The notes: generated by a model not told the origin, from the letters alone. Shown: positions 45,964 to 54,181, counted from the first letter of the stretch. The stretch is DNA of 64,000 nucleotides from Streptomyces sp. NBC_00775 (GCF_036347135.1 NZ_CP108938.1:5642001-5706000), one strand, 5' to 3'. A program made the numbers and translations.

Positions 45964-47152
45964 GGAGCACCTGCGCTCGGGACGGATGCCGCAGCCTGCG
46001 CATGGCATCGCGGCGGATCTTCTCGAACCGGTACCGGGTGATACCCAGCTCCGCCCGGAGCTGGGCCTGTGTCCGCTCGCCCTCGAAGAGCCCCAGGACC
46101 AGCTTCGCCTCGCGCTCGGTGAGGGTGTCGAGCACGGAGTGCATCTGCTCAGTCATCAGGGTTCGGCTGACGATGGCGGTCACGTCGTCCTCGGCTTCGC
46201 CGGAGGCGAGGTCGAACTGCTCCCCCTCGCGCGCCGACGCGAGATCGGACAGCAGGGCCACGGGTGCTCCGCGCAGCTCGGTCTCCCACACGGGCCGGTG
46301 CAGCCGGTGCTGGTAGAGGGACTCGATGCGCACGTCCGCGACCGAGTCCTGGACGGCGGAGAACTCGGCGTCCACGGTGCGGCGGGTCCAGCCGTCCTCC
46401 AGCAGCGCGGCTATCGTCCCGTCGACGCGCGTGCCGGTGGCGTTCAGCCCCAGCCAGCGCTTGACGAACCACCGTACGGTCGCGGTGTCCCCGTCCAGAG
46501 CGGCGCCACGGGCCAGCAGGGCCGCCGCCAGCGTCAGCCGCGCGACCTCCCCCGCGCTGCTGTCGGCACTGCTGTGGCGGGCCAGATCGCACCAGCGCCG
46601 CAGCACGGCACGCAGCGCCGGGACGATCGAGGCTTCGCGCTCCCAGCTTCCGTGGAGTGTGCCGGGCAGCACAGGACGGACGTCCACCTGGAGCGACAGG
46701 GTGGAGCGCGCCTCCGCACCGGTGTCGCCGGCGCCCGGCCGCACGCCGAGGCTCAGCGGCTCGCGGACGTGGGCGAGCAGCGTGTCGCCCGGCCGCGCCA
46801 GAGCCGCCCACACCTGGCTGCCCTCCGCGCCGAGCAGTCGCGGCCGCTGATACGTCTGTACGGCCGCTTCGGCGACGGCGGCGTTGCCGCGGACAGCGTG
46901 CTCGGCCGGATCGGCGGTCCCGTACTGCATGAGGAAGCCCACGCCCTTGCGCCGGTCGGCGACGAGGCCCCAGACGGGTTCGAGGACGGGTGCCATCTCC
47001 AGAGCGAGCCGCCGGCTCGCGGAGACGACCTGGCTGGCCGCGAGTTCGTCCAGGCGCAGACGCAGGCGGAGCAGCTCGGCCACCAGCTGCCGCTCCTCCT
47101 CGTCGTGTGCGGCGGGCCGATCCGCAGCAGCTGAGTCGATGCCGCTGTGCAT
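45947..47152 (-). CDS. Regulator with sigma-70 region-4-like C-terminus
   Basis: 401 aa from ATG 47152, preceded by GAGGAGAACAGCAC. Residues about 1-330 are helical and unrecognised. The last 60 residues look like region 4 of a primary sigma factor: LTEREAKLVLGLFEGERTQA, then LRAELGITRYRFEKIRRDAM and RRLRHPSRAQVLRDYLD, the latter nearly the C-terminal signature of HrdB-type sigmas. No region 2 (-10 recognition) is visible, so it is unlikely to be a complete sigma factor. It could be an activator that borrows sigma-style -35 recognition. Followed by an overlapping small gene. Confidence 0.75.
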   Translation of the reverse strand: MHSGIDSAAADRPAAHDEEERQLVAELLRLRLRLDELAASQVVSASRRLALEMAPVLEPVWGLVADRRKGVGFLMQYGTADPAEHAVRGNAAVAEAAVQTYQRPRLLGAEGSQVWAALARPGDTLLAHVREPLSLGVRPGAGDTGAEARSTLSLQVDVRPVLPGTLHGSWEREASIVPALRAVLRRWCDLARHSSADSSAGEVARLTLAAALLARGAALDGDTATVRWFVKRWLGLNATGTRVDGTIAALLEDGWTRRTVDAEFSAVQDSVADVRIESLYQHRLHRPVWETELRGAPVALLSDLASAREGEQFDLASGEAEDDVTAIVSRTLMTEQMHSVLDTLTEREAKLVLGLFEGERTQAQLRAELGITRYRFEKIRRDAMRRLRHPSRAQVLRDYLD

Positions 47153-47332
47153 GTGCTGTTCTCCTCAGGTTCCGGAGCCGTGGCGGAAACACGGCCCTCT
47201 ACTCCCTAGGGCGAGAAACAGGGGAAATGTCGATCTTGGCGAGCGCGGGCGGCGAGCGAAGGTGGTGCGGCGAGTCAGGGGCTGGTCAGTTGGCTGGTCA
47301 GTGTGCTGCTCAGTGGGGCGGCCGCGGTGTGG

Positions 47333-47881
47333 TCAGGAGGCGGCCAGAATGTCCTCGCAGTCGCGCCACGCGTGCGCGCTGAGCAGTGGCCGGAAGCCGG
47401 TGAAGAGGTCCAGGAGGTCCGCGCCCCACTGCTTGCGCCATTCGGGGTTCTCGTCCACGAGGTCCAGTTCGTTGGCGGCGGTGAGTTCCGCGAAGTCGCG
47501 GCGCTGCTGGACGGCGGGTGTCGAGACGGTGCCCGTGAAGCGGTCGTGGAAGGCGCCGGAGGGGTCCGCGAGGGCCGGGTAGGAGGCCGTGCGGTCGCAG
47601 CTCGCGTAGAAGTGGACCAGGGACTCGGCCTCGGGGCCGATGACGGCGGTCAGTTCGGCGCGGCGGTCGGTCGGCAGGAGGGCGGTGGCGAAGCCGTCGG
47701 TGCCGTAGAACGCGTGGCACAGGCCCGCGAGTTGGAGCGCGGGGCGGGCTTCCCAGCGGGCCAGCCGGTCCCGTACGCGCACCAGGTGTGCGAGCAGGGT
47801 GCCGCCCGGGTGCTCGATGTCCGCCGCGCCCAGCTCGCGCAGCAGGGCGATGGCTCTGGAGGACTGCGCCGTTGACTCCAC
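47333..47881 (-). CDS. DUF6817-like protein
   Basis: 182 aa using GTG 47881 (GGGAG nine bases upstream); TTG 47932 would add 17 residues. Conserved-looking elements are HPGGTLLAHLVRVRDRLARW, LCHAFYGTDGFATALL and LVHFYASCDRTASYP, a histidine-rich HD-like pattern reminiscent of metal-dependent hydrolases. I think this is the DUF6817 family; function unknown. It lies 180 bases downstream of the sigma-like gene on the same strand. Confidence 0.7.
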   Translation of the reverse strand: MESTAQSSRAIALLRELGAADIEHPGGTLLAHLVRVRDRLARWEARPALQLAGLCHAFYGTDGFATALLPTDRRAELTAVIGPEAESLVHFYASCDRTASYPALADPSGAFHDRFTGTVSTPAVQQRRDFAELTAANELDLVDENPEWRKQWGADLLDLFTGFRPLLSAHAWRDCEDILAAS

Positions 47882-47975
47882 TGACTGTTTCTCCCGCCGC
47901 GAGAAAACCGCCGGACCGCCGGCCCTGTTCAACGATCCTTGACCGGGACATCGGATCGGTCAATGGGGGCACGGG

Positions 47976-48338
47976 ATGGCGGACATGGCGGACATGGCGG
48001 ATGACGGGTTCGACCTCGACGCGATCGACGAGCTGTGCGCGGCGGCCACGCCCGGACCGTGGTTCGTGCGGAGCCTGGACGACGACCACGCCATGAATCT
48101 CGTGGCGGTCAGCACGGTCGAGGACACCGGGCGGGGTGAGCGGTGGCCGGCGTTCGACCACGGTGAGATCGTCGCGGCGACGCTGGTGCAGCAGCCGCGT
48201 TACGTCGACTGCGCGGACGAACGCTGGGACGAGAACGCGGCGTTCATCGCGATGGCGAGGGACGCCGTGCCCCGGCTGGTGGCGGAGGCCAGGCGGCTTC
48301 GGCGGATGGCCGGTGAGGAGGGTGTCAGCCCGCCGTGA
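47976..48338 (+). CDS. Hypothetical protein
   Basis: 120 aa from ATG 47976, with three tandem MAD repeats at its start ([20 protein letters not shown]), so the real start may be any of the three ATGs. It contains the motif [20 protein letters not shown] and [20 protein letters not shown]. The TPGPW...N.AFIA.AR...P.L pattern is frequent in small actinobacterial and phage proteins of unknown role. Its 3' end overlaps the convergent ribA gene by 14 bases. Confidence 0.75.
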   Translation: MADMADMADDGFDLDAIDELCAAATPGPWFVRSLDDDHAMNLVAVSTVEDTGRGERWPAFDHGEIVAATLVQQPRYVDCADERWDENAAFIAMARDAVPRLVAEARRLRRMAGEEGVSPP

Positions 48339-48951
48339 GCTCCGGCAGGGGCAGGGTGTGCTGGGTCTGGAGGACCTTGGCGCGCAGGTAGCGGACGTTG
48401 TGGGCCGTGGTGAAGACGCCCGTCGGGACGCGGTGGGAGACCGTGATGCCGAGGTCGCGCAGCTGGTCGGCCTTGTCGGGGTTGTTGGAGAGCAGGTCCA
48501 GGGAGTCGATGCCGAGGGCCTGGAGCATCTGCGCGGCGGCCGTGTAGTCGCGGCCGTCCTCGGGCAGGCCGAGGGCGGCGTTGGCGGCGTAGGTGTCGAG
48601 GCCCTGGTCCTGGAGGGCGTACGCGTCGAGCTTGTTGTAGAGGCCGATGCCGCGGCCCTCCTGGCGGAGGTACAGCAGTACGCCGCCCCGCTCCGCGATC
48701 TGCTCCACCGCCTCGCGCAGCTGCGGGCCGCAGTCGCAGCGGGCCGAGCCGAAGACATCGCCGGTCAGGCACTCGGAGTGCAGTCGCACCAGCGGGTTCG
48801 CGGCGGGCTTGCCGAGGACGACGGCGAGGTGTTCCTTCTCGTCGGCCAGGCCGTGGAAGGTGACGAGGTCCGCGTCGACCGAGTAGCCGTCGCCGAAACG
48901 CAGGGGCACAGTGACGCGGGTGCGCACCGTGGCGGTGGGGAAATCGCGCAT
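48325..48951 (-). CDS. ribA: GTP cyclohydrolase II (monofunctional)
   Basis: 208 aa. Opens the riboflavin pathway by converting GTP to the diaminopyrimidine nucleotide with release of formate. Zinc ligands are in [18 protein letters not shown] (about residues 58-75); the GTP-binding and catalytic segment is [16 protein letters not shown]. There is no DHBP synthase (RibB) domain, so this is not the usual RibBA fusion. Some Streptomyces homologues stop at a formylated intermediate because of a single Tyr/Met difference near this loop; here a Tyr is present in LLYLRQ. A perfect palindrome lies 52-79 bases upstream. Confidence 0.95.
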   Translation of the reverse strand: MRDFPTATVRTRVTVPLRFGDGYSVDADLVTFHGLADEKEHLAVVLGKPAANPLVRLHSECLTGDVFGSARCDCGPQLREAVEQIAERGGVLLYLRQEGRGIGLYNKLDAYALQDQGLDTYAANAALGLPEDGRDYTAAAQMLQALGIDSLDLLSNNPDKADQLRDLGITVSHRVPTGVFTTAHNVRYLRAKVLQTQHTLPLPELTAG

Positions 48952-49002
48952 GTTGTCTCTCCGGTCCAGCGGGTGTGGTGCCAGGTGTGGTGCTGGGTGT
49001 GG

Positions 49003-49069
49003 GGTAGTGCTTCAGATTTGAAGCACTACCTCGGGGAGAGACAGTACACGGTGCTTTAAAGTTCAAGCA
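49003..49069. promoter_or_regulatory. MarR-type operators upstream of ribA
   Basis: A perfect 12-bp inverted repeat at 49003-49014 (GGTAGTGCTTCA) and 49019-49030 with a GATT spacer, plus a second weaker site at 49052-49056/49065-49069 (TGCTT...AAGCA). Size and symmetry match MarR-family operators, and a similar site lies in front of the divergent marR/reductase genes. Confidence 0.65.
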
Positions 49070-49114
49070 ACGCTTTTTGGTCGATCCCGTGTCGCACGGC
49101 TCGTGACGCCGGCC

Positions 49115-49618
49115 TCAGGAGGAACGTCGCCGCCACGGCAGATCTTCCCCGCAGGCCCCGGGATTCTCGCCCTGGATGCCCCGCGTGATGCTCGCGGAGA
49201 TCTCCTCCAGCTGTCCGACCTGCTCCGGGGTCAGATGGTCGAAGAGCGCCGCCCGGACCTGCTCCACATGGCCGGGCGCCGCCCGCTCCAGGACGGCCAT
49301 GCCCTCGTCCGTGAGCACCGCGACCTGGCCGCGCTTGTCGCTGGGGCAGCCCTCCCGGCGTACCAGGCCGTCGTTCGCCAGCCGGGTCACGCCGTACGTC
49401 AGCCGGCTGCGGGTGATCTTCAGGGTCTCGGCGAGGTCGGTCATCCGCAGCCGCCGGTCCGGTGCCTCGGAGAGCATGGCCAGGATGGAGTAGTAAAGGT
49501 GCGGCATGCCGGTCTCCGCCTGGAGCTGCCGGTCGATCGTGTCCTCCAGGAGCGAGGAGGCGGCGATGAACGAGCGCCAGGCGCGTTGTTCGGCGGGCGA
49601 GAGCCAGCGGGTCGTCAT
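49115..49618 (-). CDS. MarR-family transcriptional regulator
   Basis: 167 aa, winged-helix MarR fold. Recognition region: RLRMTDLAETLKITRSRLTY, then GVTRLANDGLVRREGCPSDK with the wing RGQVAVLTDEGM. N-terminal helix begins LSPAEQRAWRSFIAASSLLE. It is divergent from the reductase-deaminase gene with a shared 72-base promoter, and reads toward ribA, which has matching palindromes. Most likely it represses both. The inducing ligand is unknown; a phenolic or flavin-like compound would be typical for the family. Confidence 0.94.
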   Translation of the reverse strand: MTTRWLSPAEQRAWRSFIAASSLLEDTIDRQLQAETGMPHLYYSILAMLSEAPDRRLRMTDLAETLKITRSRLTYGVTRLANDGLVRREGCPSDKRGQVAVLTDEGMAVLERAAPGHVEQVRAALFDHLTPEQVGQLEEISASITRGIQGENPGACGEDLPWRRRSS

Positions 49619-49628
49619 GCCGCCAGTC

Positions 49629-49656
49629 TAGGTACTGTTTAAAAGTTGAACCACTA
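49629..49656. promoter_or_regulatory. Candidate MarR operator in the divergent marR/reductase promoter
   Basis: Imperfect dyad TACTGTTTAAAAGTTGAACC then ACTA (49633-49656), the same half-site theme (AGTGnTTCAA) as the palindromes upstream of ribA. It lies between starts at 49618 (minus) and 49691 (plus). Confidence 0.55.
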
Positions 49657-49690
49657 GGAGCCGAGAGCTCGGAGCTGGAGGGTGCGTCCC

Positions 49691-50827
49691 ATGCCCCACC
49701 CCTACGTCCTGTTGTCCGCCGCCGTCTCCCTCGACGGCTTCCTGGACGACACCGGCCCCGAGCGGCTGCTGCTCTCGGGCGCCGCCGACTTCGACCGGGT
49801 CGACGAGGTACGGGCGTCCAGCGACGCGATCCTGGTCGGCGCGGGCACGCTCCGCTCGGACAATCCGCGGCTGCTGGTCAACTCGGCCGAGCGGCGCGCG
49901 GCGCGGATCGCCTCCGGGCGGCCCGAGTACCCGCTGAAGGTCACCGTCAGCGGGTCCGGCGACCTCGACCCGGCGGCGCAGTTCTGGCACACGGGCGGCG
50001 AGAAGGTCGTCTATACGACGGACGAGGGCGCGGGGAAGGCCTCCGGTCTCCTGCACGGCCTCGGCGTCGAGGTGGTGTCGACCGGGCCCGAGCTCGACTG
50101 GCGCGTCCTCCTCGAACACCTTCATGACGTACGAGGTGTACGGCGCCTCATGGTCGAAGGGGGCGGGCGGGTGCACACCCAGCTGATGCGGGAGGGGCTC
50201 GCCGACGAGCTGCAGCTCGCCGTCGCACCGCTGTTCGTGGGGGACGTGGACGCGCCGCGGCTGTTCGGGCCCGGGGCGTATCCCCCCGGGCGGATGCGGC
50301 TGGTGGAAACACGGCCCGTCGGGGACGTCGTCCTCATCCGGTACGTTCCCACGGCGCCCGGTGTCGGGGGGCTCGCCTCCGCCGCGGACCGGCAGTGGCT
50401 GGGGCTCGCGTGTGAGCTGGCGGAGTTGTGTCCGCCCTCGGAGACCGCGTTCAGTGTGGGGGCGGTGGTCGTGGCCGCGGACGGGACCGAGCTGGCCCGG
50501 GGCCACTCCCGTGAGGGTGACGATTCCGTGGTCCACGCCGAGGAGGCGGCGCTCGCCAAGATCGACCCCGCCGACCCGCGTCTCGGCTCCGCCACGGTGT
50601 ACAGCAGCCTGGAGCCCTGCGCCCGCCGCGCTTCCCGGCCCGCGCCGTGCGCCCGCCTGATTCTCGACGCGGGGGTACGGCGGGTTGTCACCGCCTGGCG
50701 CGAGCCCGACACGTTCGTTGCCGGCGCCGACGGTAACGCGCTGCTGGCGGCCGAGGGTGCCGACGTCGTCGTACTCCCGGAGTACGAGCAACGCGCGACC
50801 GCCCCCAACCGCCACCTCTTGGGCTAG
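49691..50827 (+). CDS. RibD-like bifunctional protein with reductase first, deaminase second
   Basis: 378 aa from ATG 49691, with GGAGG eight bases upstream. Residues about 1-225 are a dihydrofolate-reductase-like pyrimidine reductase domain (LLSAAVSLDGFLDDTGPERL, LVGAGTLRSDNP, LMVEGGGRVHTQLMREG). Residues about 235-378 are a cytidine/deoxycytidylate-type deaminase with zinc motif HAEEAAL (His/Glu) and SLEPCARRASRPAPC (two Cys). Standard RibD has the opposite order. Together with GTP cyclohydrolase II next door it could make 5-amino-6-ribitylaminouracil phosphate for riboflavin or a deazaflavin- or pteridine-like product. Probably MarR-controlled. Confidence 0.9.
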   Translation: MPHPYVLLSAAVSLDGFLDDTGPERLLLSGAADFDRVDEVRASSDAILVGAGTLRSDNPRLLVNSAERRAARIASGRPEYPLKVTVSGSGDLDPAAQFWHTGGEKVVYTTDEGAGKASGLLHGLGVEVVSTGPELDWRVLLEHLHDVRGVRRLMVEGGGRVHTQLMREGLADELQLAVAPLFVGDVDAPRLFGPGAYPPGRMRLVETRPVGDVVLIRYVPTAPGVGGLASAADRQWLGLACELAELCPPSETAFSVGAVVVAADGTELARGHSREGDDSVVHAEEAALAKIDPADPRLGSATVYSSLEPCARRASRPAPCARLILDAGVRRVVTAWREPDTFVAGADGNALLAAEGADVVVLPEYEQRATAPNRHLLG

Positions 50828-50836
50828 CCCCGTTTC

Positions 50837-51049
50837 TCGCCCCCGCCGCCCCTACCCGTCCCATCCTCCAGGGGCTCTGCCCCTTCGACCCCGTTCGGTT
50901 GTGCGTCGGGTGCGGGTGGGTGGGGGCTGGGCCAAAAGATTGCGCAGTTCCCCGCGCCCCTAAAAGGGGCGCGGGGAACTGCGCAATCTTTTAGGGGGGT
51001 CTGGGGGCGCAGCCCCCAGGGATGGGACGGGTAGGGGCGGCGGGGGCGA
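50837..51049 (-). repeat. Composite dispersed palindromic element, copy 4
   Basis: Inverted orientation relative to copy 1. Central 20-bp palindrome at 50942-50961 / 50965-50984 (AAA loop) with complete outer arms. It starts ten bases after the preceding stop codon. Confidence 0.88.
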
Positions 51050-51073
51050 GAAACCGCTGCTGGGAAACGTGTG

Positions 51074-51102
51074 TGCTGAGGGTCCCGCGGATGGCGTACA
51101 CT
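51074..51102 (+). promoter_or_regulatory. Promoter of initiator tRNA
   Basis: TACACT (51097-51102) is a good -10 box, with TGCTGA (51074-51079) 17 bases upstream as a weak -35; the tRNA begins 12 bases downstream. Confidence 0.5.
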
Positions 51103-51113
51103 GGTTTCAACGA

Positions 51114-51187
51114 CGCGGGGTGGAGCAGCTCGGTAGCTCGCTGGGCTCATAACCCAGAGGTCGCAGGTTCAAATCCTGTCCCCGCTA
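51114..51187 (+). tRNA. Initiator tRNA-fMet(CAT)
   Basis: 74 nt with anticodon loop CTCATAA. Initiator hallmarks are present: a C1-U72 mismatch at the acceptor end (CGCGGGG versus CCCCGCT) and three consecutive G-C pairs in the anticodon stem (CTGGG/CCCAG). T-loop TTCAAAT; discriminator A, no encoded CCA. A long hairpin follows at 51195. Confidence 0.96.
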
Positions 51188-51194
51188 CTGAAGG

Positions 51195-51234
51195 CCAAGG
51201 GCCGGAACTCGGATTCACGAGTTCCGGCCCTTGG
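51195..51234 (+). terminator. Terminator after tRNA-fMet
   Basis: Perfect 16-bp arms at 51195-51210 and 51219-51234 with an 8-base loop, 8 bases downstream of the tRNA. Confidence 0.85.
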
Positions 51235-51313
51235 TGTATGAGGACCCGCGTCCCGCGTCCCGCGTCCCACATCCCCCGGTCGGGCCACACCGCTCGCCCC
51301 CGCCCCCCACTCC

Positions 51314-52525
51314 ATGAACCCTGAACGAGTGGGGCAGCAAGCGGACGGCCAGCGGACCGACAGCCCCGTACCCGTACCCGTATCCGATGCCGTCCCGGGA
51401 GCCACCCCCGTCCCGACGGACCCGTCCCGCCGCAGGATCTCGTACGCACGGGCCTTCGTCCGGACACTCCCCGCACTGCTCATCGCCGTCGGAGCCGTCT
51501 ACGACTACGTCACCCCGTCGGACTTCACCGCGGCCCCCCTCTTCACCGCCGCCCCCCTCGTGGCCGCGCCTCTGTACTCACTGCTGGGCACCGTCCTCAC
51601 CGGCATCCTCACCCTCGCCGCCGTCCTCGCGGTCCACCTCAAGCTCGACATCGTCCTGAACGTCGACTCGGTCACCGAAGCGGCCACCGTGGCCACGGCC
51701 GCCGTCCTGGCCGTGCTCATCAACATCCTCGTCCGCCGCAGCGACGAACGGCTCGCCTCGGTCCGGGAGATCGCCGAGTCCGTGCAGCGCGCGGTGCTGC
51801 CGGAGCCCGAGGAGCGGATCGGCGGCCTGGAGGTCGCGGCGCGGTACGAGGCGGCGCAGGCGGACGCGTTCATCGGCGGCGACCTGTACGCGGTGCAGGA
51901 CTCCCCGCACGGCGTACGGCTGGTGGTGGGCGACGTACGCGGGAAGGGGATGGGCGCGGTGGCCGCCGTAGCGGTGGTGATCGGGGCGTTCCGGGAGGCG
52001 GCCGAGCAGGAGGCGACGCTGGAGGCGGTCGCCTGCCGTCTTGAGCGGGCGCTGGCCCGCGAGGGGACCCGGCGGGACGGCCTGGACGTCTTCGAGGGGT
52101 TCACGACGGCCGTACTCGCGGAGATCCCGCACGACGCGGACGTCGTACGGATCGTCAACCGCGGCCATCCCCCGCCGCTGCTCCTGCACGCGGACGGCAC
52201 GCTCGTCGCGCTCGCCGCCGAGGATCCCGCGCTGCCGCTCGGCATGGGCGAGTTGGGCACCTGGCCCGACCGGGCGACGGCGGCCGTATTCCCGAGGGGA
52301 GCCACGCTGCTCCTCCACACCGATGGCCTGTCCGAGTCCCGCGACAAGCGCGGGGAGTTCTACGATCCCGCCCCGCGTCTCGTCGGCCGCGCCTTCCCCG
52401 GGCCCGACGCCCTGCTGACCGCCCTCGCCGAGGAGGTCCGCCGGCACACGGGCGGCGCCCTGACGGACGACATGGCGCTGCTCGCCGTACGGCGTCCGGG
52501 GGAGGCGGCCGAGGGGCTTTCTTGA
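51314..52525 (+). CDS. Membrane-bound SpoIIE-type PP2C serine phosphatase
   Basis: 403 aa from ATG 51314. Hydrophobic helices at about residues 50-140 (TLPALLIAVGAVYDYV, LVAAPLYSLLGTVLTGILTL, TAAVLAVLINILV) anchor it. The C-terminal phosphatase domain (about 160-400) has metal-site motifs FIGGDLYAVQ, VVGDVRGKGMGA, LLHTDGLSESRDKRG and GALTDDMALLAV. These enzymes dephosphorylate anti-anti-sigma factors in sporulation and stress cascades. No kinase or antagonist gene is adjacent, so its partner is unknown. Confidence 0.94.
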   Translation: MNPERVGQQADGQRTDSPVPVPVSDAVPGATPVPTDPSRRRISYARAFVRTLPALLIAVGAVYDYVTPSDFTAAPLFTAAPLVAAPLYSLLGTVLTGILTLAAVLAVHLKLDIVLNVDSVTEAATVATAAVLAVLINILVRRSDERLASVREIAESVQRAVLPEPEERIGGLEVAARYEAAQADAFIGGDLYAVQDSPHGVRLVVGDVRGKGMGAVAAVAVVIGAFREAAEQEATLEAVACRLERALAREGTRRDGLDVFEGFTTAVLAEIPHDADVVRIVNRGHPPPLLLHADGTLVALAAEDPALPLGMGELGTWPDRATAAVFPRGATLLLHTDGLSESRDKRGEFYDPAPRLVGRAFPGPDALLTALAEEVRRHTGGALTDDMALLAVRRPGEAAEGLS

Positions 52526-52764
52526 TCGTTGTCACGAGGGGTGATCGGGCAGTGCCCCTCCGCATAACAACTGACACACCGTCAACTGAATCGACGTTTA
52601 TGGAACGTGGCCAACTCGCCCGGTTTACGCCGGTGGTGACCCCAAAGTCCTGGCCAAAAGCGTTAACGATCAGTCCGAACAGCTTGGAATCCGGTACCCG
52701 GGTCTATTAACGTTCGATAACGCAGCGCGGTCGTCCCAGCCGTCACAAGAGATGGCTCCGTGCG
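52526..52764 (+). other. Upstream part of the non-coding gap before the M23 gene
   Basis: No gene in these 239 bases. They are AT-richer than the flanks (TTATGGAACGTGGCC, TCTATTAACGTTCGATAACG near 52705) and probably contain the promoter for the riboswitch-controlled peptidase gene. Confidence 0.5.
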
Positions 52765-52910
52765 CACGCGCCGAATCCCGCAAGGGAACCGGGGAACCAC
52801 CAACTTGGGGTGAATCGAGCGTATTCCGTCGTGGGAACACGACAGGTATACGCGCGTAGGAGACCTTCCTGCTCCGAACCCGTCAGCTAACCCGGTAGGC
52901 GAGAAGGAAG
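52765..52910 (+). promoter_or_regulatory. c-di-AMP riboswitch (ydaO/yuaA class)
   Basis: The leader carries the conserved blocks of the ydaO class: CCGAATCCCGCAAGGGAACC, then GGGGAACCACCAACTTGGGG followed by TGAATC, a variable stem (52818-52855), and GGAGACCTTCC...CCGAACCCGTCAGCTAACCC...GGCGAGAAGGAA. It is positioned 18 bases before the GTG of an M23 peptidase, a known target class in Streptomyces, where high c-di-AMP lowers expression of cell-wall hydrolases. Confidence 0.88.
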
Positions 52911-52927
52911 GAAAGGAGTGCGCCCAC

Positions 52928-53968
52928 GTGGCGTCCAACCGGCCTGCCCAGCCAACCTCGTTCGCGCCGAACGACACACAGCCCTTCGGCTACGCCTACG
53001 GCAACGACGAGGGGCCTTGGGAGGAGTGGAACCCCACTGAGGATTCCGTCCGTCCCGTTCGCGGCCGGCACCGCGTCAGCAAGCAGCGCGGTGGGGGACT
53101 CGCCCGCAGCTCCACGGTTCTCGGCGTCGGCGTCATAGCCGCCGTGGGCGCGGGTGGCATGGCCACCGCGGCGCCCGGCAAGCCGCCGGTGTCGATCTCG
53201 CTGCCCGACCTGTCGTCGGTCACCGACTCGGCCAAGGCCCTGATATCCGACGGCGATTCCGCTACGCCCAAGGGCTCTTCCACCCCGCTCACCAGCGCCG
53301 GCCTGACCAGCGCCGACACCGCGCAGGGCAGCACCGACGCGGGTGAGGCGCTGCGCGCCCGCATCATCCAGCAGGCCGAGTCGCAGCAGGACCAGGTCGA
53401 CAGCGCGGCCCAGCAGGCCGCCGAGGCCGCCGCCGCGAAGCAGGCCGTCGCGCTCGCCGCCAAGCAGCAGGACGACGCCGAGGCCAAGGCCGCCGCCGCC
53501 AAGAAGAAGGCGGACGAGGAAGCCAAGCAGGCCGCCGAGGCCAAGCGTCTCGCCGAGCTCGCCAAGAGCTACTCGCTGCCCACCTCCTCGTACACGCTGA
53601 CCGGGCGCTTCGGCGACGCCGGCTCCATGTGGTCCTCCGGCTACCACACCGGCCTCGACTTCGCCGCGCCCACCGGCACGCTGATCAAGGCGATCCACAG
53701 CGGCACCGTCACCGAGGCGGGCTGGGCGGGCGCGTACGGCTACCGCACGATCCTCACCCTCGACGACGGTACGGAGCTGTGGTTCTGCCACCAGTCGTCG
53801 ATCAGCGTCAGCGTGGGGCAGAAGGTCGCCACGGGTGACGTCATCGGGCGCGTGGGCGCGACGGGCAATGTCACCGGGCCGCACCTGCACCTGGAGGTCC
53901 ACCTCAACGGCGCCGCCACCGCGGTCGACCCGATGGCGTGGCTGCGCAGCAAGGGCCTCAACCCCTGA
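52928..53968 (+). CDS. M23-family peptidoglycan endopeptidase with coiled-coil
   Basis: 346 aa from GTG 52928, with AAGGAG upstream just past the riboswitch. A cytoplasmic N-terminus (about 60 residues) precedes a membrane or signal segment (LGVGVIAAVGAGGMATAA). An Ala/Gln/Lys-rich coiled coil (about 140-215) leads to the LytM/M23 domain (about 225-340), with zinc-site motifs GYHTGLDFAAPTG and PHLHLEVHLN. It probably cleaves cross-links during growth or germination. Control by a c-di-AMP riboswitch ties it to osmotic and developmental signalling. Confidence 0.95.
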   Translation: MASNRPAQPTSFAPNDTQPFGYAYGNDEGPWEEWNPTEDSVRPVRGRHRVSKQRGGGLARSSTVLGVGVIAAVGAGGMATAAPGKPPVSISLPDLSSVTDSAKALISDGDSATPKGSSTPLTSAGLTSADTAQGSTDAGEALRARIIQQAESQQDQVDSAAQQAAEAAAAKQAVALAAKQQDDAEAKAAAAKKKADEEAKQAAEAKRLAELAKSYSLPTSSYTLTGRFGDAGSMWSSGYHTGLDFAAPTGTLIKAIHSGTVTEAGWAGAYGYRTILTLDDGTELWFCHQSSISVSVGQKVATGDVIGRVGATGNVTGPHLHLEVHLNGAATAVDPMAWLRSKGLNP

Positions 53969-54063
53969 GATCGGCTTCTCCGGACCCTGAGACCGGCTTC
54001 GCCACCACTGAGGCCGGCTTCTCCAACACCTGAGATCGGCTTCTCCACCACCTGAGGCCGGCG
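53967..54063 (+). repeat. Degenerate 22-bp tandem repeats
   Basis: About four and a half imperfect copies of a unit like CTGAGATCGGCTTCTCCACC start at the stop codon of the M23 gene. Each copy contains TGAG(A/G)YCGGCTTC. No hairpin potential of note. Confidence 0.8.
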
Positions 54064-54181
54064 TAGTTCTCTCCTGATTCCCGGCGGTCCTGACGACAAC
54101 CCCCCGACGTCAGGGCTGCCGGTCCGGTCCGATCCGGTCTGTGCGGAATACAGCCATCCGGTGCGGGCGTTGAAGCTGATC

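Noticed and set aside
47310..48758. 482-codon minus-strand frame overlapping several genes
   Set aside because: Wrong-frame shadow; the DUF6817-like, hypothetical and ribA frames in this interval are each better supported.
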